DNA of 64,000 nt from Bugulina stolonifera (Eukaryota > Bryozoa > Gymnolaemata > Cheilostomatida > Bugulidae), in the NCBI GenBank assembly GCA_935421135.1, contig OW285191.1, positions 5,279,504 to 5,343,503 on the forward strand. Direction: 5' to 3'. Under the pieces are notes generated by a model. That model did not search any database, was not told the origin of the DNA, and saw only the letters and a list, made by a program, of their open reading frames with translations. A program made the position numbers and the translations under genes. This document shows positions 23,742 to 35,500 of the stretch, piece by piece; within the stretch, counting starts at the first letter, position 1, and every line of letters starts with the position of its first letter.

Positions 23742-25535
23742 CAGGGCGTATTTTAAGGGGCGGCAGGGAGGCACTGCCGCCCCTGTTGCCAAAATAAAGT
23801 GGCCTAAAAACACTACTTTTGAAAATTCAGCACTTTTTCCCTTAATATTTGCTTCATTTCCGGTTTGCGACCGAAGCGTTATCACTCTAGTTTTAACTCT
23901 ATGGCGTTATCACTTTACTTATAACTCTATGGTGTTGCTGCGCAACAATAACCAGTAATCCTGGAGTAATAATTACATTGCAAGTGGTTTACAAAGGGGC
24001 CCATAAAACTGTTTATTCTGCTAAAAGGCTCTATGGTTATGCCAAGCTTAATAACTTGCGGTCTTGTGAATGAATGAATAAATATTTTATATGGATAGTT
24101 ATTTATTTACCAAGAAAAAAATAATAGGTGCAAAAGTAAAAGTAGTGAACAGTTGAATCAATTTTTAAATCACTGCTGTCCATGAGGTTGTTCCTTTCCT
24201 GTCACTGACTACGAGCAGATGCATGAAATTTAATTCCAATATTATTTAGGATTCTTTTAAAAATATTTGTAATTTATTCTTTTAATATAATTAAAAGTTT
24301 TTGCATTCATTTTAGTTATTCATTCCAGCTATTGCAGCTCCACTGACAGCTGCCACTCTACTGCTACATTCACTATTAAGATCTAAATTTGTATTGTAAA
24401 GAAAAAACACTAATTTAAAAATAAAATAATATAACAATAATTAAATATATTATATTTTAACTTTAAATTTATATATAGTATAAATACACTATCAGTATTA
24501 TCTTAGCTTTAATAGTGTAGTAGAATCATACTTTAGCGACTCCAATTGCATGCTCCCTCCGGTGGGTTGGGCTCTGGTTGTGTCGTGAAATTGACACAAC
24601 ACCCGATTCATACCGAGGGAGTCAAGTCAAGCAAAGATATCCACAGCTATATCTGTGCTTGTTGTAGAATAGCGCTGAAGAGCTAAAGAGGTAGAGGGAG
24701 AATGAAAAACGGACAGTGCTAGTAGAGGGTCCAGACAAGAGAGACTGGTTTTCATTGTATCGATTTCTTAACTATATTGATCGTTGAGTTTAACCTTGTA
24801 ACTGTATCATAATTTATTCCTAACTATTGTTTACTAACCTTATTATTACTACATTGTTATTGTCTTTGTCCTATTTTATTACATAAATACAGAACTAAAT
24901 CTGGAAATTAGTTGTTCCCTTGTCACTCCTTGGTGTGTCATTATCCCCAGAGTTGGTTAATTATCTCCGCCTCAATACATCTGGCTGAGTCCTAGGCTAG
25001 ATTTCCAAGCGTTCAGAAGGATCCAAAAGTAATAGAGTTGTGTGTCTCTGCCTGGCTGGCAGCACACAACGGGCTACGTCTATTACAATAGGCTACTACA
25101 CTTTTCTTACAAAGATATTTATTTAAATGCAATTTGAATTCATTTTAAATAATTAATTTATAATGACAATAGTTGTTAATCAGCTATTAAAAGTTGAAAA
25201 TTTTAATTTATAAAATACACTTGCGCCTATGGACTCTTTGTAAAAAGATACAATCATGCAGTATTGTAGTTATCATAAAATTCTACGAGCTAGTAACTGA
25301 TACTGTAACACTTTCACTCCTGTTGCAAGTAGTATTAGTAACTGTATAGTAGTAATGAGTACTTGTTGTAGTGATGCTAGTATGTCTAATTTTTGCATTT
25401 AAGACAGTGAAATTTAAAAATTTTCCGCTGCGCGTGCATTTTGCGGGGGGAGGGGGGGGGCGCACCCTATCCCCCGCACCCTCCTCCCACCCAGCTTTCT
25501 GCCTCCCCACTCAATATTTCTAACCTACGCCCCTG
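23742..25535. mobile_element. probable hAT-like element carrying a nested solo LTR
   Basis: The left end CAGGGCGTATTTTAAGG and the right end (reverse complement CAGGGGCGTAGGTTAGAA) form an imperfect inverted repeat of a kind common in hAT MITEs. Flanks share only the 5-bp repeat TGGTT, so the boundaries are tentative. The left end also has a GC-rich internal palindrome (ggggcggcag...ctgccgcccc). A solo LTR at 24516-25087 is inserted inside. Confidence 0.45.
24516..25087 (+). mobile_element. solo LTR related to G1 LTR
   Basis: 572 bp beginning TGTAGTAG and ending TCTATTACA, flanked by ATAG on both sides. From about 24780 it reads closely as the reverse complement of the G1 LTR at 30885-31410 (cctaggctagatttccaagc, ggcagcacacaacggg). 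It is sense-oriented relative to P450-B. No internal region remains, so it arose by LTR-LTR recombination. Confidence 0.8.
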
Positions 25536-25587
25536 TGGTTTATTCCCCCAGTCAGTTGGCCACTGTAACATACAGCTAGCTTAATTG

Positions 25588-25633
25588 ACCGATCAATTGA
25601 TTGACTGGTTGATCAATTAATTGATTGATTGAC

Positions 25634-25684
<51 letters not shown>

Positions 25685-25717
25685 CTGATTGATTGATGGA
25701 TTGTTTGATTGATTGAG
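25588..25717. repeat. (GATT)n microsatellite
   Basis: Almost uninterrupted gatt tetranucleotides with a few substitutions (gact, gatg), about 170 bp before the P450-B exon at 25886. Confidence 0.9.
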
Positions 25718-26507
25718 GAAAGTGGGCTTTAGTTGACTCGATGATGCAATTTACACCAACCTTTGTTATCGCTACATGTGTTTTCATCCATTGCAACTAT
25801 TTCTATCTTTCTATCTTCATTCTAGATTGGCTTTCTATTTACAATATTATGTTGGGATAAAGAAATCTTAGAACTGTGGTTTTAGCTCTTTGGTGAGAAG
25901 TATTCATACAGCGACCCGATCTGCCAGTCCCTCCACGAGTTCAATCAAGAATCATTCAAAGCCTTGGGACCACTGTCCAAAGGAATGCTGCTGGACTTTT
26001 TCCCCTTTCTCTTGAAACAGAGGGTTTTGCTCAGAGATACCATTGACCAATTCTGGAACACTCATGAGATGTCGCATAAAATATTTGTTCCTAAAATTGA
26101 GGAAGCCAGAGTAAGTGCTTAGAGCAATACGTGGGGTATTTCAAGAAGAAATTGCATGTAAACATTGTTAAATATTTCTATTTAGTGAATTTCATAAAAC
26201 ACTTTGCTAGCTTTTGAAATATCAAAACACGTGTAACCTTGGCAGCAAGTAACCTTGCTAATATAAGTGTACACTTCGTACATGTACATTTAGTTAGCGA
26301 TGTTTCAAAGATTATTTAATACAATGCCGTAAAAACTTTTAAATGGTGTATTTAATTTTGAATTAAAATATGCTGGAAATGATTCTCAAGTTTTCCATAA
26401 GTTCCCTAATAACTCAGTATTTCAGTTGCCATGCTTCTACGCCATACCAAGTTTCATTGCTTTTTGCATTCACATAAAGATTTACACTTTGAGGGTTGAT
26501 CATGACT

Positions 26508-26812
26508 CTCACACTCACCCTCACACAGGCTTACACTCCTCAGCATGACCAGCCCCTTGCAGCTTGCACTGCCAAGTGCCAGTGCTGGTCAACTCCCTGT
26601 GAGAAAGGCCCAGATGACACAACCTTTTTTGGCAGGAGTAGAGGAGTTGCCTTGAAGCCATGCTGGCTTGGATGACCTCAAGGACTTTTATATGAGGCAC
26701 AGGAGCAATTGTAGTTGGATGCTCTTCCTAACACCACCGTGACTGGGATCCAAACCTGGAACCTTCAGCATGGAAGCTCAGCATTCTAACCACTCGGCCA
26801 CTGCTGCTCCCT
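26508..26812 (-). mobile_element. tRNA-derived SINE
   Basis: A 305-bp insertion flanked by near-identical 16-bp direct repeats (agggttgatcatgact at 26492 and agggtcgatcatgact at 26813). Read on the minus strand it starts with a tRNA-like head, with A box TGGCCGAGTGGTTA and B box GGTTTGGATCC, and ends in a GTGTGAG-rich tail. This is the standard architecture of an L1/L2-mobilised SINE. It lies in P450-B intron 5, about 40 bp before exon 6. Confidence 0.8.
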
Positions 26813-26962
26813 AGGGTCGATCATGACTGTACATTTAAAATTCTACCATCATTCTGTGTGGTTGCAGACTAACTTTGATGAAAATGATTTGAAAGGCATC
26901 ATAGACCAGCTGATTGTTGCCCAGAAATAGGGAAATACTGCCATCGATGACGATGGTCTTAA

Positions 26963-27560
26963 AGAGGGAGTATTTCCAAAATTGACCAAAACTGATCAAA
27001 AGGCTGAATAGCTTGTTGAATAGTACTTGCTTAGAGCTATTCAAAATGGTCTGCCGGTGCAACAGCAGATGATGTCATCTACCACAAATGGATCTCAAAC
27101 AAAGGCAGTCTATGTCATCTGAGTAACCCAGTTAACCTTGTTATAAAGCACATGGAAAAGCTTTTATTCAATAACTTTTCTATTAACCAAGAGTTTATAA
27201 ATTCCTTCTACACTTTTGATAACATGATACTTGGCCACCTATACTCACTTGTCTTTTTGATTTTAAACATCAAAAAAGTGTAATTAGCAAGAAAACTTCT
27301 CATTTATTTGAGTTATACTACAATGATAAGACAACTTCTTCATATTTTCTAAAAACTCCCATGAGTGGATAAAGGTAGTGGGTGTCCTATTTTCCATTTT
27401 TTTTCCAAAATACACATAACTACTTGTGGTAAAACAATATTAGCGCTGAAAGAGAAATAAAGAACTAAATTTAACATAAATGGTTTCCAATTATATTTTT
27501 CTGCTCATACAAGAGGGGACAACTCAGGAAGACTACTCAGTCTTTGGTGCTACTCCCACT
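26963..27560. mobile_element. TTAA-flanked MITE inside P450-B exon 6
   Basis: 598 bp between two TTAA copies (26959-26962 and 27561-27564). The ends are short inverted repeats, AGAGGGAGTA on the left and the reverse complement of AGTGGGAGTA on the right. TTAA duplications occur with piggyBac and Kolobok elements; the purine start (AG) fits Kolobok better. No coding capacity is seen. Leaving the insert out, the flanking exon halves align with exon 9747-9882 of P450-A (DGLKGIM against TSIRGIM), so the insertion point is exact. Confidence 0.75.
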
Positions 27561-28679
27561 TTAAAGGGATCATGACAAACTTTTTGGCAGCAGGTACAGA
27601 GTATATACATTTTAAATTCACCCAAAGATTGAAGATTCCCTGCTGTTGCAAATCTTGTTAGTGTACATCTAGCATAATTATGTTGTTCCAGATAAATGTA
27701 GATGCATCTAAATTTAAATTCACCCATAGTGGTTGGTTCAAATTACTAGAGGAAAGAGCAAGTAAATAATCTTCACAATGATATTCTCTATACTTTTCTA
27801 TTTAACTGTGACATAAGACGCCAATTTTCATTCATTCACATGCAGATAAAGATGCTCCCAATACTATGCCTGAGCTAAAACACAAATATCTTAACTGCAT
27901 AAAGAACTAACCTGACAGGGGTGGTACAAAAAGGTTTATCTCCCCATGTAATTGTGGTGATATTCTTAAAAGTTGCTGTACTCATATTGAAAATAACTTT
28001 TTTAGGACTAGGGACAAGTCTAAGTGTTTTAAGCCAGGCTTTTCTAGATCTCCTCCATGAACCTGAGCTGCAGAAGAGAATTCAAAATCAGATAGATTCT
28101 CAGTTTGAGCCGACCCATGCTAGTACTTTACATGGCAGGTAGAGTTATCCTCTAATACTCTAACAATAATATGGTAAAACGCAGATCGCCATTTTAATAA
28201 TGGAACAAGTCTTTGATTTGTCAAAATAGTGGCTAGCCATCTATGACATGTATTTGCAGAGAGAAAATCCCCTTGCTCCTTGCCTACATACTTGAGAACC
28301 TTAGATATGGGACTGTGACTCCAATTCTTCACCCACATTTAACTATCAGAGATACAGAAGTGGCTGGATATAAGGTACATGACTGCTTTTATCAATATCT
28401 GGCTTAAATAACCTAAACTGGGTTTACCCATAGCATGAAAATTGCCCCCTACCCTCTTCATATTGTCAACAATTTTCAAATCTGACTGTGTTGATTGAGC
28501 ATGCGTTAAATAAATTCCTTTTCTGTGCAGTAACTTGTGAATATACAAAGGGATATGAATGAAAACTCCGCATGGTGAAACAGTGTTCTCAAGTGACAGA
28601 AGTTCCCTGAATTAATTATTGATTAGTAATATAAATGCAGAGGCGAATCTCGCACAGTTTGAAGGGTTCTGCCAACAGG

Positions 28680-28745
28680 CCGGAGGTCCAGGGGGCTGCC
28701 TAGGCCCCCTGGCGGAGTCCGAGGCAGCGCCCCGGCCACCGAAGC
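28680..28745. repeat. GC-rich palindromic relic
   Basis: A GC-rich island in AT-rich intron sequence containing the near-palindrome ccagggggc...ggccccctgg. It is probably the end of a decayed DNA transposon. I could not find a partner end. Confidence 0.3.
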
Positions 28746-28868
28746 CATATGCTGAATTTTGCAGTAATTGAAGAAAATTTATGCACACTTACACTTTGAA
28801 TCAACATGTTCCTGTTACATAAATATTTGCTGCCCTATGATGTAAATAAAATATTTTTATGTTAATAT

Positions 28869-29660
28869 TGTAATGGTTTCTGTGTTTTGGTGCGGTCGTC
28901 ATTGGACAACTATCGACCCAGAAATGAAGTGCCTATGAGTGGTGCTAGGCCTTCGCATTACATAAAAGATCGAGCGGTCTCAGTAGCCCAAATACTACCA
29001 AAGACGACCCATCTGATCTCAAGTCCGACCTTCAGACTATACAATGAAAGAGAGTGATCCGACCTAGTAGGCGGTTCGCTAAGCGAATGACCTGACAAAA
29101 GGAAGTGAAAGTCTCTGTATCAAGTATAGATGTGTCTTTATTGAAAGCCAAGACTAAAGACTGAGACAATGAACAGTGAAACAATGCCCTTTATATAGTA
29201 TAAGGACTTCCGCCCAACGTAGTGTCGGGAAAAGACGACGTGAGGTCGTCCGGAAGTTGTGCAACAAGATGGCCGTCGGAAGCCCGACGGCCGACCCAAA
29301 ATAGGTCGGGTTCTACAAAAGTTGCTTATAATGGTCCAATTCATGTACAAAATGAATATCAATGGATTCTGAGAGGTCGGGCCTCTGTACATGGGTATAA
29401 AAGGCATTAAAAGACTTAGTAATAATCATACAATTATATACATCAGTATGTAATGGGTATAAACACATGGAGACACGTATATAGACAGTAATAAAATGGT
29501 TTAACATGCAATACAATTGAATGTGGGTATACGAACAGCTAGTTATGAGTTTGAGTTTGAGTGTTAGCTGAGTAGCGCTGTGACAACTACTAGGCACTTA
29601 GGGTGCTGTAGAGCTTTGTCCGGCAGCTGGAGTCATATACAAATGTCCTGTGCCATTACA
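28869..29660 (-). mobile_element. solo LTR of the R1/R2 family
   Basis: 792 bp from TGTAATGG to CCATTACA, flanked by ATAT on both sides. It reads as the reverse complement of the R1 LTR with several per cent divergence (for example the gcattacataaaagatcgag and atagtataaggacttccg stretches). No internal sequence is left. It sits in P450-B intron 8 in antisense. Confidence 0.85.
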
Positions 29661-30584
29661 ATATATCATTCTAAATTATATTATCATTTTATAATTACAT
29701 TGCATTATAGTAATCTATGACTATGAATATGTATGCCAAGCTTGTATGGAGTGCAGTGCAACTCACTCCCCTTCCTGTACTAAAGCATAATAAACATGAA
29801 CATGGGTTACATGACTATATAATATTAGTGTTTGATCAACAGAAATCTTAAAATACTGCGTGCTTGGTTTATTTTCCTCTTAGCTGACAAGAGTTGTCTT
29901 TCCATCTTTAATGCACATAAGGCAGTTTCCTTTTTGGCTTCTTGCACGTGATTTGGTTTCCTAGCAACATTACATCGTCCTTGACATTTTCATTCTAGCC
30001 CAAATAGCTTCCTGTAGGAAGCTTGTGTCTTATATTATTATCTATTACAAATCCACAAATGTGGCTAGTTTACTACTATAACTGTAGCGAATCAAGCTCA
30101 CAGATTAGTAATAGCTTTCTTGTGATGGAAGATGAACTTGAGTAAGCCGTAAATACTTTATTTCATGATCAATTTGCAGCTAATTTTAGGAGAAATAATC
30201 AATTTAGTTTTTTTTATTGGAAATGAAGGGTCCCGCCATGGCAGGGAGGGTGGGTGGACAACACCCCTGTAACTTGGGACTTCCTTTTCCAGAACCCACT
30301 TTTCATGATAATTTTATATGCTGGCATATCCCAGCCCAAATTATTTTCAGCGTTTTAATAAAGTGAATATCGCAGCCTCAGGGCTTAAAGTTTAGGTATA
30401 CCAAACAAGATACTATCATTTCTGTAGCCCTTTAAGGCTCGACTAGATAAGAAGCCGGTTGTTTTTTGAGAATGAAGCCTGTGCTAGAGCAAATCGGCAC
30501 GCTGTTTACCTCAGTAATGACCGACATGTCAGTCTTTTAAGTCCCTGGCATCACAGAGAGTCGTGATGATTGGTCACTCTGTTC

Positions 30585-30850
30585 TTGCAGCAATGACGTA
30601 AGTTACCTGCAAGGCGTGGGTTCCAGTACCGCCCTAAAGAGAGTGTTTTCAATTTGAGTTTGATTTTATTTTGTTGCTGTTACCAAAACAAGGTTATGTG
30701 AGGTTCTGGAAGGATGTGGGTTCGAGTCCCGCCAATGACCTGAAGGTTCTTGTCCTCAAGAAATTTTTCCCTCTGTGCCATATTGAACTGAAATAATATT
30801 CAGCTCTAGGAGCCACGGTGGCCCCTCGAATAGTTATGCTATTGGGCAGC
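30585..30850 (+). repeat. dispersed repeat family 3, copy 1 (SINE-like)
   Basis: It includes a B-box-like GGTTCGAGTCC near 30720, and shares 'cagctctaggagcc' and 'gggcagc' blocks in the same order with the reverse complement of 50022-50199. The pair defines a mobile repeat family, probably tRNA-derived. Confidence 0.55.
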
Positions 30851-30884
30851 CATGTTACAGAATGGCGTTTGGCGCCACAGATAT

Positions 30885-31410
30885 TGTAATAGACGTTGCC
30901 CGTTGTGTGCTGCCAGCAAGGCAGAGACACACAACTCTATTACTTTTGGATCCTCCTGAACGCTTGGAAATCTAACCTAGGACTCAGCCAGATGTATTGA
31001 GGCGGAGATAATTAACCAACTCTAGGGATAATGACACACCAAGGAGTGACAAGGGAACAACTAATTTCCAGATTTAGTTCTATATTTATGTAATAAATTA
31101 GGACAAAGACAATAACAATGTAGTAATAATAAGGTTAGTAAACAATAATTAAGAATAAATTATGATACAGTTACAAGGTTACTCAAAGATAAATATAGTT
31201 AAGAAATCGATACAATGAAAACCAGTCTCTCTTGTCTGGACGCTCTACTAGCACTGCTCATGTTCTCACAGCAGAGAGTAGCTGTCAGCTTGTAGCTATT
31301 GCTCTGGAAGCCTTGCCTTATTAATATAGCTTCTTCTGGTATTACACAAAAAGCTGTACAAAATAGCCTTCTAATACCAGCTGGAATTCCCAAAACATGT
31401 TTCCACCACA
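30885..31410 (-). repeat. G1 3' LTR
   Basis: On the plus strand it runs from TGTAATAG to CCACCACA. On the element's own strand the ends are TGTGGTGG...CTATTACA, close to R1's TGTGATGG...CCATTACA. The purine-rich tract aggggcggagaa lies just upstream on the minus strand. Confidence 0.9.
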
Positions 31411-32179
31411 TTCTCCGCCCCTAGATGCAAGGCGGGGGGAAACCAAAGCCAAGCATCGATAAGGGAAACATGGTGGCATGCAGTGAGTCCAGTAAGAGGC
31501 ATAATTACAAATGCAAAATCCTTGAGGTTAACCATAGCAGATAGACGAACTACCAGACTGCTATGACCCAAGGGCACTTGAAGGACAAGGAGGGCATTGG
31601 CAGCTCTAACCCCTTCACACTACTAAAAGCTTGGAATGCACTACATCATTGTCACTCCTATCATCAAAATGCAACTATAATGTCCTTTAGTACATGTCCT
31701 GCATAATTGTTTCCGCTAAGTAGAAGAAACCTCAGTTTCTCTCTTTACAACAGGCTGTTCAATAAGTTCCCGGTCACCACATCTCACGGGTACATCTGGC
31801 CATCAACCTTCTATTTCCTGTTCACCATGCTTGATACTCTTATAATGTATATACTTCACATCCATCGTCCATAAGTAAACTGTGTCGACTCTGATACGTT
31901 GGTATACGATACCGGATAGGTCGAGACACAGTTAAATAATTGTCACTGCATATTAAACACAGTTAAATGATAGTTCGTAAATAATACATATAGTGTCCAA
32001 TATGATTGTAAACTGAATAAGGGAAACCATATAAAATTAATCTGTAGTTAGAGCTACGGCCAACACCTATACTTCCATTAAAATGAGCAATGAGCAAAAT
32101 TTACATTACAGTAATTCCAAAGAATTACCATGTAAACACTCATTGTATTAACCTAGAATTAACTAGACCAGCTATGTAA

Positions 32180-32515
32180 CAGAGTGCACTAGATAGGAGG
32201 CAACCTGTCCCACCGCGTGTCACGACCTAGCATGACACGATGGTCCCAGGACCCATACCTACGTATACACCACGTAGTCATCGAATTTCTTAGGATAGTG
32301 TATTAGATAGGGGGCAACCTGTCCCACAGCGTGTCATGAGCTAGCATGACACGATGGTCCCAGGACCAATCCCTACGTAATCATTTAACCTCTTAGGATA
32401 GTGTACTAGATAGGGGGCAACCTGTCCCACAGCATGTCACGAGCTAGCATGACACGATGGTCCCAGGACCCATCCCTACGTATACACCACGTAATCATCC
32501 AATCTCATAGGATGA
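32180..32515. repeat. three ~105-bp tandem repeats at the G1 pol 3' end
   Basis: The block around 'ggcaacctgtcccac' through 'gatggtcccagg' occurs three times, at about 32195, 32310 and 32414. The copy at the plus-strand right contains the pol stop codon, so the repeats are tandem copies of the pol terminus and adjacent 3' UTR. Confidence 0.75.
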
Positions 32516-35500
32516 CGAACAGCTCTCCTGGGTCTGTCACTGAGATGACCAGCATCGAGGTCCTCCCTCAGTGGACCCAGATCAGGAACGGTCATCCGTT
32601 CTATGTCAGCAGTTGGAAAGGCTGACCAGCGAGAGGGCCCGTCCTCCGGCTCAGAGTCAGCTCCATCAGCTGGATCTATTGTTTGGGAAGGCTGTCCCCG
32701 AGAATCATCCCAGGCATTGAAGAGCTTCAGTTGACTTTCGTGAACTGTGCCCCTGCCCTGGATCTTGTAGGTACCATTATTAAATGCCTTCTTTACCAAG
32801 AAAGGACCTTGGAACTTTGGCTGTAGCTTCGGGTTGATGCCCTTCTTCCGTCTCTTATACTGCATTAGTACCATGTCTCCCGGGCTGAACAAGAGCGCTT
32901 CCTGGTTATCCGGAGTCCTCACGAGTCTCAACTGCTGTGATCGCAGCAAGGCGTGAGCCGTATCCAGGCGCTCTTGCAGTTCGGAGGCATACAGGGTACG
33001 AGTGGTTATCGAAGTATCGCTTGTTCCTTGGACAAGCTGATCTGGTAATCGGCATTCCCTACCAAACATGAGGAAGTTGGCAGTCTCCTGGGTTTTGGAA
33101 TGTGGTGTTGCACGTAGTGCTCGCATAAGATGAGGCAGCAATTTATCCCAATCATTTTGTTCGCTGCCTGTGCTGAATAACAGCGAACGAAGGGCATTGC
33201 CCAACGTTCGGTTACCTCGTTCTACGACACCATTAGACTGAGGATGATAGGGAGATGTTCGGGTTTTGGTGACTCTCCACAGCGAGCACAACTCCGACAT
33301 CAGGTCCCCTTCGAACTGCGCCCCGCGGTCACTATGGATCTCCTCGGGAAGTCCGAAGTAGCAGAAAACCCTATCATCTAGTGCCTCAGCAACTACTGGT
33401 GCAGTAGCATTAGGCAGTGCTATAGCATCTTGCCATCTGGTGAAATGATCCGATAACACTAGAATCCACTGATTACCTCGAGCTGTGCAAGGCAACGGCC
33501 CAACTAAGTCGATGGCCACTTTCTGCCATGGACGACCAGCGAACAGAGGCCCACAGCTCGAGTATTGGTTTAGACCACCCTGCTTGGCTTGTTGGCAAAT
33601 CTGACAGGTTCTGACTAGTCTGCGCACAGCAGAGGTCATACCTGGCCAGTACCAAAGGAGCTGTAACCGTTTGAGAGTTTTCATTATCCCAGCATGGGAA
33701 AGGATATGGGTGTTCCATATAATGTCCTTCCGCATGGTACTGGGACATACAATCACCTCCCGCGGTCGCTGGTTACCCAAAACTCGAGCCACCAGTACGC
33801 CATCCTCCCTGATCCTCAGCAAGGAGAGCATGGTACTGAGCTTTTTGAGTTCTGGGTTTCCCAGGCTCACCTTTTCAGGATCCAAAGGTTGCTGAGCTAA
33901 AACAGCTTGGTAAACCGTGGCAACATCACCCGGTACTTGCTGGGCTCTTACAAGATCATCAGATGTATGATTTTGTGGCTGACCATCAGATCCTATAGGG
34001 GTGGTGTTCCGGCTAGTGTTGCCCACGGGGCAAGCACACCCGACCTCCCACCTAGCTTCATCCCCTAAGTCATCAGGTCGGTTCAGTGGTTTGACTGCGG
34101 GGAAGCTGAACTCTCGTTCTTCGGCTTCCCAGTCAGCGATTACTTCTTCTATACTTGGCCCACCACTCCGACGAGTTATCCTCTGGCACTGCTTGCAGTC
34201 AGTGCAAGGTCGTCGAGAGAGGCCATCAGCATTGCCATGTTTGCTGCCTACTCGATGTACGATGGTAAACTTGAATTCACTGAGAACTTCCAACCACCTT
34301 GCGATCTGGTCAGAAGGCTCAGACCTCCTGAGAAGCCAGATCAACGAAGCATGGTCCGTCCTGATAGTGAATTGGCGGCCGTACAAGTAGGGTCGATAGT
34401 GGTTCACAGCCTTGACCACAGCCAGTAGCTCCCGCCGAGTAACGCAGTAATTTCTCTCGGGTGGCTGTAAAGTCTTACTGTAGTATGAGATCACCTTTTC
34501 TCGTCCTCCTTGGATTTGTGATAACACAGCACCAATTCCGACGAGGGATGCGTCTGTATCAAGAATAAATTCTTGAGATGTATCAGGATATCCTAGTACA
34601 GGAGAAGACACCATAGCCTGTTTCAGTGAGTCAAACGCGTTCTGGCACTCATCACTCCATTGAAACTTGTTGCCCTTGGCAGTGAGCTGAGAGAGCGGCT
34701 TGGCGATGGAAGCAAAGCCCTCCACATATTGACGATAGTACCCTACCGTCCCCAAGAATGCCTGCAGTTCAGAAATGTTGCTAGGTGGCAACCATTCGGC
34801 TATAGCAGAGATCTTTTCAGGGTCGGTAGCTACCCCATCCTTACTAACCACATGCCCCAAGTACCTGACCTTTTCCTGGAACAAGTGACACTTGGAGGGC
34901 TTCAGTTTCAATCCAGCTGCACGAAGTCGGCTTAATACTTCTTTAAGATGATCCCAATGATCGTCAAAATTGTTTCCAATCACAATCACATCATCCAGGT
35001 ACAGCAACAAAGTTTTCCAATGGAGACCATGAAGGACCCTCTCCATCAACCTCTGGAAAGTAGCAGGTGCATTGGTAAGCCCAAATGGAAGGACTTTCCA
35101 CCTCCACAAACCACTACGAGTGCAGAATGCGGGCTTTTCTTTGGCGTCATCCTCTAGTGGCACCTGCCAATACCCACTCAGGAGATCCAGAGTGGTAAAA
35201 TATCGGCTACCGGCTAAAGCGTCCAAGCTGTCGTCTATCCTAGGCAGAGGATGAGCATCTTGGATTGTCACATAATTGAGGCGTCTGTAGTCGATACAGA
35301 ACCTCCAGCTGCCATCTTTCTTCTTCACAAGCACGACGGGGGAGCTCCAAGCTCCGTACGCCGGCTCGATCAGACCTTGCTGATGTAGTTTCTGGACCTG
35401 GTTCTCGCCCTCAGCCTCCTTCTCCGCCCCTAGACGACGCGGTGCTTGCCGAATTGGTATGGTTCCGGGTGCTACCACGATAGGGTGTTTTACCAGGTTC

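Noticed and set aside
31371..31577. Short ORFs across the G1 LTR edge and 3' UTR as an envelope-like gene
   Set aside because: Only about 70 codons, no signal peptide or membrane segment, and they cross the LTR border.
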